A DNA stretch of 64,000 nucleotides, from positions 28,444,001-28,508,000 of the forward strand of contig NC_090291.1 of assembly GCF_037392515.1 (NCBI RefSeq), written 5' to 3'. The notes under the pieces were generated by a model. That model was not told where the DNA came from, did not search any database, and was given only the letters and a program-made list of their open reading frames with translations. Of the stretch, positions 59,501-64,000 are shown one piece after another (within the stretch, counting starts at the first letter, position 1; each line of letters starts with the position of its first letter). A program made the translations under genes and the position numbers. This DNA comes from Haliotis asinina (Eukaryota; Mollusca; Gastropoda; Lepetellida; Haliotidae).

Positions 59501-60713
59501 GACTTAGGCGCGTATTGACTGAAAGAGTTGAGAATGGGGTGGTATAAGGTTTTTTTATTTGAACATGTGGCGTGTTCGTTGAGAATCGGGTGCGGTTTGG
59601 GTTGATTAAGTTGAGAATGGGGCGTATTGGTTGATAAAGTTGAGAAGTTTCAAAGGGTCGAAATGGAAATGACTGTATTTTTAAATAAATTATGTACGAA
59701 AAAATAATGTTACACTTATACTTTTCATGACGCCCATACATTACAGAGATGCTAATGTCACCATCACCGACATATTGTCCAGGTTGTTGTTGAGGCCACA
59801 ACGCTGGAATGACATGTGCAGTATGACAACGATACGCTTGACCGAATGCAAGGAAATTGGCAGCTGGTTCTATAACCGACAACAAGGATCGTCTCAGTTC
59901 ACATGCCATGTCCGTATATGCTTTCAGTCACTTTCTTTGTTCACCCACCTGACCGTGTACTTCAAAGTGACATTAATAGGTTTAAAATGTCTTCCCGTAT
60001 TAGAGTGCTCACTGAGTTCACAGCACAGCTTATATAAAGTTTCAAACGTGCTGGTAATAGCTCAAAGCGGATACATACATTTCCGTCATGGATTACATAA
60101 TCCCTTCGACCTTGCCCGCCTTATGGTGACTAGAAGGGGAATTAGGCCTTATTCATATGGAAGCGACACCTGCCCGACCATGCCCGTAATAAAAGTCGAT
60201 ATGTAAAACAATGGGACATCGTTGTCAAATTGAAATAGCATTCCGACGAACAATACTTCGTCCTGAACAGTCCTAATGTATATTTAATTCTGCACTTGTA
60301 TGTGGCCCAAAGATCGAATCAATGTTCTTTGATTGACGATCAGTACTTGCTGTGTTCTTTACAGTTCGTGAACGAGGCCAGTTCTTTATACTCTGATAAA
60401 TGGCCATTTGTTATTTACACTTTTATATAACAATAACGAAAAATAACCGATGTTCCGATTTTCATCGATACATGTAGATCGGAATATGTGTAATATGTAA
60501 TTGTCGCCAGTATTGTTTACTTTTATACCCGATGGAATATGAAACAAACAACTAACTAGGTACTCGGTGAATCCTAACTGATATTATTATCATTAATTAT
60601 TCTATGGGTGAGAGCATCATAATCAAACAATGAATTAGATGTTATACAGATTCCGCCTCACCTGTGACCAAAACAAGCATAAATATCGGTGAGGACATCT
60701 TCAGTCGATTCAT
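44369..60713 (-). CDS. ACP7: Acid phosphatase type 7 (purple acid phosphatase family), membrane-anchored, nine exons
   Basis: This is a metallophosphoesterase with a dinuclear metal centre that hydrolyses phosphomonoesters, probably secreted or at the cell surface. Exons: 60662-60713, 52062-52276, 50814-50918, 50346-50498, 49657-49732, 49121-49244, 48418-48621, 45673-45866, 44369-44763. The sum is 1518 nt, exactly 505 codons plus stop, and all joins are in phase. A signal peptide is followed by the fibronectin-like N-domain ([19 protein letters not shown]). The metal ligands are all present: GDLG, GDFAYD, GNHE (across a junction), GHRPMYCS and AHEHSYER. The C-terminus has a hydrophobic segment of about 20 residues ([17 protein letters not shown]), then Cys and nine Arg, then an acidic tail, which the human 438-aa protein lacks as far as I recall. 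Exon 8 ends at TTTCA|GTGAGT. Intron 6 has a weak GTTACT donor. Confidence 0.93.
45867..47148. other. ACP7 intron 7, part upstream of the nested ORF
   Basis: No exon of ACP7 is recognised here. The frame at 46571-46906 has no known domain. A short inverted repeat, CAATGGCC/GGCCATTG, lies near 46830. Confidence 0.4.
47149..47898 (+). CDS. Crypton-type tyrosine-recombinase-derived ORF, internally deleted, nested in an ACP7 intron
   Basis: This intact single-exon ORF of 249 codons lies antisense in ACP7 intron 7. Residues 72-118 ([20 protein letters not shown] and following) resemble the N-terminal DNA-binding region of the DUF3504 proteins derived from Crypton elements (KIAA1958, QRICH1, ZMYM group). 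Residues 128-182 resemble the C-terminal end of the recombinase: [45 protein letters not shown]. The roughly 150-residue catalytic middle is absent. The conserved Arg after NHSG is Leu, while the KHRS His and the Tyr of SYQR remain. Catalysis is therefore not expected; a DNA-binding or regulatory role is possible. The N-terminus is acidic with two SUMO-acceptor motifs, VKTE (43-46) and IKRE (61-64). The start context is strong (A at -3, G at +4), and AATAAA follows 75 bp after the stop. It could instead be a chance-preserved fossil. Confidence 0.7.
   Translation: MDVSDGDFGEGQFDLLFEELFTNTDFEVHSLTQLTSSPTQELVKTEDDDGRFVAPLSSADIKREQEGAIPKKTQQNNQWALSVWKDWKTRNQRATALLEFGVIPEDISTLDNGVYKKFYDEAGISTDGRNILNHSGLVACCTTLYNSGFTDKAVTSCSKHRSNAVRSYQREQFGILQDISNKLGPPSPTENFAANNEIVLSETSQIFVTKESTVESPCTVKTLLTIHVALFSAFQNALHVLSFAKVTKR
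47974..47979 (+). terminator. AATAAA poly(A) signal after the nested ORF
   Basis: A canonical hexamer lies 75 bp downstream of the 249-codon ORF on the same strand, consistent with a short transcription unit of its own. Confidence 0.5.
49801..49918 (-). mobile_element. SINE family B, diverged copy, minus orientation
   Basis: GAGTGAGTGTCGGTGG, CACACACTGTACACGTGAGG, AATTCGAACCTCGGTCTTAA and GTGAGGCTTTAACCCA follow the family B order from the 3' tail to the B box and A-box side. The middle is shortened. Confidence 0.6.
50040..50262. repeat. 39-bp tandem repeat carrying TGAGTCA sites, about 5.5 copies
   Basis: Unit starts GAGTGAGTCATGACA lie at 50055, 50094, 50131, 50168 and 50210, with a last degenerate copy at 50251. 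Each unit has an AP-1-type TGAGTCA followed by AGGTCA-type half-sites. It lies in ACP7 intron 4, under 100 bp from exon 4. Confidence 0.9.
51133..51311 (-). mobile_element. SINE family A copy, minus orientation, without tail
   Basis: GCAATATTCCAGCTATATAG, CGGTCTGTAAATAATCGAGT, CAGACAATCCAGTGATAAGA, ATCGATCTGCGTATTTGGGA, CATCCCGTTAGACCC and TGCGACAAGCATGAGTTGCT. It is shortened in the middle and lies in ACP7 intron 2. Confidence 0.85.
51880..51992 (+). mobile_element. SINE family B, plus orientation, truncated head
   Basis: CCTGGGTTCGATTCTCTACA (B box), GATGCCCATTCATGGTGTCC, CCCGCCGTGGTATTGCTTAG, TGCTAAAAGAGCTAACTCAC and a tail TCATTCATTCAT. Confidence 0.85.
52619..52787 (+). mobile_element. 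SINE family B, near full-length tRNA-derived copy
   Basis: The Pol III promoter is visible: an A-box-like TGGTTAAAGCG (52643-52653) and a B box GGTTCGATTCC (52679-52689), 25 bp apart as in a tRNA. The head is followed by CACATGGGTACAACGTGTGT, AGCTCATTTCTGGAGTCCCC, CGTCGTGGTATTGTTGGACA, GCTAAACGGCGAAAAACTGT and ACTCACTCGCTC. It is the best family B copy here. Confidence 0.93.
53549..53577. repeat. (TG)n microsatellite
   Basis: An uninterrupted TG run of about 29 bases after a T-rich lead-in. Confidence 0.95.
53826..53985. repeat. Segment related to 55747-55905, with RFX X-box-like motifs
   Basis: It shares with the 55.7-kb copy, in the same order: CAGYAGTTGCTAWGGA, TGGTTACCAAGGYGAGT, CATTAGACAGT, an ATATA stretch and TACTGGTTAG. 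GTTGCTATGG and GTTACCAAGG resemble X-box half-sites. Read on the minus strand it has TATATAAAGG (about 53918-53927) and, about 110-120 bp on, GCGT|GTAAGTC, which would suit a promoter plus non-coding first exon. Confidence 0.5.
54408..54566 (-). mobile_element. SINE family A, minus orientation, 3' part
   Basis: A (GGTT)n lead, then TTTAACGTCGCACTCAGTAA, TATTCCAGCTAAATGGCAGC and CCAGTGATCAACATCATGAG. It ends where the next family A copy begins, so the second copy inserted into or beside it. Confidence 0.85.
54568..54783 (-). mobile_element. SINE family A, minus orientation, long copy
   Basis: GGGTGAGTGAGTGAGTGAAT, TTTAGTTTTACGACACACTC, CAACTATATGGCGGCGGTCT, GGACCAGGCAATCCAGTGAT, CATGAGCATCGATCTACCCA, AGTCAGCGAGGCCTCACCAC and CTCTCAAGCATGGGTT. 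It is tandem with the copy at 54408. Confidence 0.92.
55747..55905. repeat. Segment related to 53826-53985
   Basis: It carries the same ordered motifs as the 53.8-kb segment: GTAGTTGCTAAGGA, TGGTTACCAAGGTGAGT, GCATTAGACAGT, TCATATAAGC and TATACTGGTTAG. It is clearly diverged and the TATA-like run is weaker. Either an old local duplication or two copies of an undescribed dispersed repeat. Confidence 0.5.
56184..56400 (+). mobile_element. SINE family A, plus orientation
   Basis: The head ACCCGTGAGAAACCGGGTTA is followed by GGTCTTCAGTAACCCATTCT, GGCGACTAACAGAATCGGGT, GTCACATGTCATCTTATCGC, CAAGCTGTTGATCACTGGAT, AACTGGAATATTGCTGGGTA and CGGCGTTAAACGAC. The ACTC tail is lost. Confidence 0.9.
56733..56911 (+). 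mobile_element. SINE family B, plus orientation
   Basis: GTGGTTAAAGGCGCGTTCGG (A-box side), AGACCTGAGATCGCTTCCCC (eroded B box), AATGAGTGAAGCCCATTTCT, GGTGTCCCCCGCCATGATAT, TGCTAAAAGAAGCATAAAAC and TATACTCACTCAC. A second, very short tail fragment follows at about 57040-57082. Confidence 0.9.
58081..58270 (-). mobile_element. SINE family A, minus arm of an inverted pair
   Basis: GAGTGAGTTTAGTTTTACGC, CGCATTCAGCAATATGCCAG, GGCGGTCTGTAAATAATCGA, CAATCCAGTGATCAACAGCA, ATCGATCTGCGCACCTTTGA and CGTTAGTCGCCTCTTACGAC. It is preceded at about 58050-58076 by a small plus-strand family A head fragment (GATCTTCAGTAGCCCGTGCT). Confidence 0.92.
58271..58536 (+). mobile_element. SINE family A, full-length, plus arm of an inverted pair
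   Basis: The head CCCGTGAAGGTCCCGGCGTA abuts the previous copy directly. All landmarks follow: CAGCACCCATGCTTGCCATA, AAGAGGCGACTAACGGGATT, GTTGATCACTAGATTGTCTG, CCATATATCTGGAGTATTGC and TGCGGCGTCCAGTTAAACTC. It makes a hairpin-capable inverted pair with 58081-58270. Confidence 0.93.
59515..59655. repeat. Short interspersed GTTGAGAATGGGG repeats
   Basis: Four imperfect copies of AAAGTTGAGAATSGGGYG lie at about 59520, 59575, 59608 and 59638. This is a small decayed tandem array. Confidence 0.6.
60662..60713 (-). CDS. ACP7: ACP7 exon 1, signal peptide
   Basis: From the ATG at 60713 the frame reads [17 protein letters not shown], a basic start followed by a hydrophobic core. It leaves one base (G) before the donor GTGAGG. 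Exon 2 begins with TG, so the junction codon is Val, followed by Ser-Cys-Leu-Glu-Pro-Pro. The phase fit and the signal-peptide character support the link, although the intron is 8.4 kb long and no transcript was seen. A start at Met6 is also possible. Confidence 0.75.
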
Positions 60714-61382
60714 CCCTGCTCTCACGCCGGTAGGTAGTCCAGTATATGTCCAGCACAGCTGACAAGCAATATGTACACTACGCCAGTATGCGACTGCAAA
60801 TGGTAATTTCAATTCATCTCAACCTTCCGTGCCCAGGCGTGCATGTTTATCCTAATAACGGTCATGGAAAATACTCCGGAGTAAACAATGTCTATTCACT
60901 AGTCACACGTGAGTCTGTCAATGTTCCTTTTTCTCTTATTTACGATTGGTCATCCCGTGACTTCGACGACAGCTATTGGTTAATATCAACCGCCCTACCA
61001 CGCATGAGCGACTGCGTGTCATAGCAACAGCGCGTGTAAGCAAGGGTGTACCACCTGACTAGCATAATATGTACATTAGTGACATGCCAGGGGGCGTGCT
61101 GTAAGCTTGTGTGTAACATCCCATAGGCAGGGGCCTGAGTCGTGCTCTAATCTCAACTGCAGTGCGTTGGGTCAACTTATGCTTAAAGTCATCTGGTCAG
61201 CTTTCCTAGCTCCTTCCATAAAAAATTTTCTTAAGTTATATCAAGTACACACCGTACCAGAATATCGTTCGTGAGATATGGAAAGGTTTGAAAAAATCCT
61301 CTCCTCTCATCCACACAACTTTCAGCTCCCCTTCACTGAAATTTAGTGTGGTTCGTTATAGGAAATAGAACTGCATCTACGC
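60714..61382. other. ACP7 upstream region, no other gene seen
   Basis: This probably contains the ACP7 promoter. On the minus strand a weak ACATATACTGG lies about 35 bp before the start codon. The plus-strand frame 60746-61024 has no family signature. Confidence 0.4.
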
Positions 61383-61398
61383 TCATATAATATATATG

Positions 61399-61482
<84 letters not shown>

Positions 61483-61640
61483 TATGCCTATGTGTATATA
61501 TGCGTGTGTGTATATGTATATGTGTGTATATATATAGATAGAGATAGATAGATAGATAGATAGATAGATATAGATAGATAGATAGATAGATAGATAGACA
61601 TATAGATATAGATATATATGTGTGTGTGCGTGCGTGCGTG
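61383..61640. repeat. Microsatellite cluster: (CA)n, TG/TA mix, (GATA)n
   Basis: (CA)n runs at about 61401-61479. It is followed by alternating TATG/TGTA sequence and then two (GATA)n-type blocks (about 61535-61600). CA next to TG runs can pair into hairpins. All frames across this region are artefacts. Confidence 0.95.
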
Positions 61641-61647
61641 CCTGTGT

Positions 61648-62813
61648 GGATATGGATTGAAGTGAGATGCTTATTTGAACATAATGTAGTGTCCCGAGAC
61701 TACTGCCTATTTGCCTTCTGCATATAACACTGTACAAAGACTATACCTGATAATATTCGAGGCTGAACTGACGCATTCTGCCCACGTGCTTACCTATGCT
61801 ATATGGTTTGCGTTATTGCTGTTTAACGCCACCCACAGCAACACTTCATCACAATGTCGGCGGTATGTAAAGAATACTGTCTGGACCAGACAATCCAGTG
61901 ATCAGCGTGAACATCTCACACATACACACACACACGTATGTGTGTATGCCTATGTATATATATGCGTGTGTGTATGTATATATGTGTGTATATATATGTG
62001 TGTGTGTATGTATGTGCGTGTATATATGTGTGTGTGTGTATGTGTGTATGCCTATATATATATATGTGTGTGCGTGCGTGCCTGTGTGGATATGGATTGA
62101 AGTGAGATGCTTATTTGAACATAATGTAGTGTCCCGAGACTACTGCCTATTTGCCTTCTGCATATAACACTGTACAAAGACTTTACCTGATAATATTCGA
62201 GGCTGAACTGACGCATTCTGCCCACGTGCTTACCTATGCTATATGGTTTGCGTTATTGCTGTTTAACGCCACCCACAGCAACACTTCATCACAATGTCGG
62301 CGGTATGTAAAGAATACTGTCTGGACCAGACAATCCAGTGATCAGCGTGAACATCTCACACATACACACACACACGTATGTGTGTATGCCTATGTATATA
62401 TATGCGCGTGTGTGTGTATGTATATATGTGTGTGTATATATATGTGTGTGTGTATGTATGTGCGAGTATATATATGTGTGTGTGTATGTGTGTATGCCTA
62501 TATATATATATGTGTGTGCGTGCGTACGTGCGTGCCTGTGTGGATATGGATTGAAGTGAGATGCTTATTTGAACATAATGTAGTGTCCCGAGACTACTGC
62601 CTATTTGCCTTCTGTATATAACACTGTACAAAGACTTTACCTGATAATATTCGAGGCTGAACTGACGCATTCTGCCCACGTGCTTACCTATGCTATATGG
62701 TTTGCGTTATTGCTGTTTAACGCCACCCACAGCAACACTTCATCACAATGTCGGCGGTATGTAAAGAATACTGTCTGGACCAGCCAATCCAATGACCAGC
62801 GTGAACATCAGGA
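61648..62813. repeat. 440-454-bp tandem repeat, about 2.6 copies, containing a SINE A fragment
   Basis: The landmark GGATATGGATTGAAGTGAGA occurs at 61648, 62088 and 62542. Each unit holds a unique part (CTACTGCCTATTTGCCTTCT), a minus-oriented SINE A piece (TGTTTAACGCCACCCACAGC to CCAGACAATCCAGTGATCAG) and a CA/TG-rich microsatellite. The third copy stops within the SINE piece. Copies are nearly identical outside the microsatellite, so the duplication is recent. Confidence 0.95.
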
Positions 62814-63249
62814 ACAAATGTTCAACCAAACAACCCTCTGTCGTATATTATAAGCTCTGTGACTTTGTTAAATATACGGAGAAATATATACATACATGTA
62901 TTCCTTGCTGAGAATAAGAAACAATTGTACACAGTAGATGTAATTCAACACTGACATGTCTTTTTCACTTACAAAAAAATCACTATATGTGTTTCCGTAT
63001 CTCTGTTTTCTCTGGCCCGCCACCAAATGTTCTGTTTTGTTTACACGCTCGTCGCCTGGCAAGGGTTCGGCGGCACGGCACCAGGCAAGGATCAAACACT
63101 TATGTGCATGTATTTAAACACTTAATGAATTTACATAAAAATGCAAACTGTGCCAGTGCCTGGTTGGGCAGCACATGACTGACCTTTTCACATATGTCCG
63201 ATGTCATTCCGTATTTTCAGTGAACTGTTCAATGATCTGTTCAGTCGTG
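62814..63249. other. No gene seen
   Basis: Unique sequence between the tandem repeat and a SINE. No coding signature. Confidence 0.45.
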
Positions 63250-63475
63250 GAGATCTGGGATAGAACTGATCTTCAACAACCCATGTTTGCTGTAAGAGCC
63301 AACTAACGGGAAAGGGACGTCAGGCTCGTTGACTAGGTTGACGAATTCCAACTGCGTAGATCGATGCTCATGCTGTTGATCACTGGGTTGTCTGGTCCAG
63401 ACTTTAATTAATTACAGAACGCCGCTATATATCTGGAACGTTGCTTCGTGCGGCGAAAAACTAAACTCACTCGCT
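63250..63475 (+). mobile_element. SINE family A, plus orientation
   Basis: GATAGAACTGATCTTCAACA, CCCATGTTTGCTGTAAGAGC, GATCGATGCTCATGCTGTTG, GGTTGTCTGGTCCAGACTTT, CGCCGCTATATATCTGGAAC and GCGGCGAAAAACTAAACTCA with a short tail. Moderately diverged. Confidence 0.9.
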
Positions 63476-63611
63476 GTTTTGGTGAATAATAGAGACTGGT
63501 TATTCTCCGGCATTGTACCTTTTCACATTTATGATCTGAACATAACCTCTGCAGGTTTAGTCAGGTTTGCAAATAAGAAAACATGACTTCGTTCAAGGGT
63601 CTGAAAGCCAA

Positions 63612-63940
63612 GTACCGTATTTCCTCTAATCGTTATCAAATAAGCGCCGGGCCTCTAATAAGCTCCTGGGGTAGAGCAACGGTTTGAAGAAATAGGCGCC
63701 GGGTCTCTAATAAGCGCCGTGTCTCTAATAAGCGCCGTGTGTCAAATAACCGCCGGGTGTCTTTATATAAATGTATTCTCCCTTGATTTGAAATCAGATT
63801 TATCAAGGAATGACCCTTAACTTGGGGACGTAAAGCTTTCCAACAACAAATTACGGTACAGCCAATAAAGGCAATAAGTGCCGGGTATGGAAGTCCGTTT
63901 TAAAAATAAGCGCTTGGGCGCTTGTTAGAGGAAACACCCT
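63612..63940. mobile_element. Small inverted-repeat element with iterated AATAAGCGCCGGG motif
   Basis: The left end TACCGTATTTCCTCTAATCG and the inverted right end (reverse complement CAGGGTGTTTCCTCTAACAA) share a TTTCCTCTAA core. Between them TCTAATAAGCGCCGKGT repeats about five times on the left and in variant form near the right end. This is the layout of a MITE with subterminal repeats. No coding capacity. Confidence 0.7.
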
Positions 63941-64000
63941 GCTGTGTTTCGGTTGGAATTCGAACTTGCAGCTCATAGCTCAGTGTTCCCGAAAACCCCT

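Larger units (their letters stand above)
52277..60661 (-). other. ACP7: ACP7 intron 1, 8.4 kb, repeat-rich
   Basis: The long first intron follows from joining the signal-peptide exon to exon 2. It contains at least seven SINE copies, a GT microsatellite, a pair of related 155-bp segments (53826 and 55747), and several kilobases of unremarkable AT-rich DNA. Open frames at 59430-59909 (minus) and 59727-60206 (plus) overlap each other and show no known domain. Confidence 0.8.

Noticed and set aside
59430-60206. Overlapping 159-codon frames on both strands in ACP7 intron 1
   Set aside because: No recognised family on either strand, and mutual overlap suggests chance openness.
61333-62621. Several frames rich in Thr-His, Cys-Val and Tyr-Ile repeats
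   Set aside because: They are translations of CA/TG/TA microsatellites and of the 440-bp tandem repeat.

Overview
The window is gene-sparse, repeat-rich animal DNA. It most likely comes from a vetigastropod mollusc of the abalone type (Haliotis). The basis is a very abundant SINE whose 3' end is a GGCGTAAAAC-type tail followed by (ACTC)n, which I recall from abalone sequence; this is recognition from memory, not a search. Three spliced protein genes were reconstructed by hand from conserved peptides, splice sites and phase matching.

Layout. 1-21 kb: no gene recognised; four minisatellites (46, 102, 90 and 39 bp units), a few SINEs, and several complex single-copy blocks that may be conserved non-coding DNA. 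21.4-33.3 kb, minus strand: NUDT21/CPSF5 (CFIm25, the UGUA-binding subunit of pre-mRNA cleavage factor I). It carries two tandem, phase-identical 76-nt versions of one exon. Its first intron holds two abutting TTAA-flanked DNA transposons, one with half a THAP zinc finger (Kolobok-like). 33.3-34.5 kb: a head-to-head intergenic region. 34.5-38.95 kb, plus strand: a four-exon BTB-BACK-kelch (KLHL-type) gene encoding about 611 aa. 39-44 kb: SINEs, a fold-back element and a 34-bp repeat array. 44.4-60.7 kb, minus strand: a nine-exon acid phosphatase type 7 (ACP7, purple acid phosphatase family). The model has a signal peptide exon 8.4 kb upstream, all metal-binding motifs, and a C-terminal membrane anchor followed by nine arginines; the phases close exactly at 505 aa. 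Its intron 7 holds, on the opposite strand, an intact 249-aa ORF that looks like an internally deleted Crypton-type tyrosine recombinase. 60.7-64 kb: microsatellites, a 440-bp tandem repeat, a SINE and a small inverted-repeat element.

The three host genes are unrelated in function: RNA 3' processing, a probable ubiquitin-ligase adaptor, and a secreted or membrane phosphohydrolase. The points most worth a second look are the mutually exclusive-looking exon pair in NUDT21, the nested Crypton-derived gene with two SUMO-acceptor motifs, the TTAA transposon pair sharing one target site, and two SINE families that share a 3' tail.
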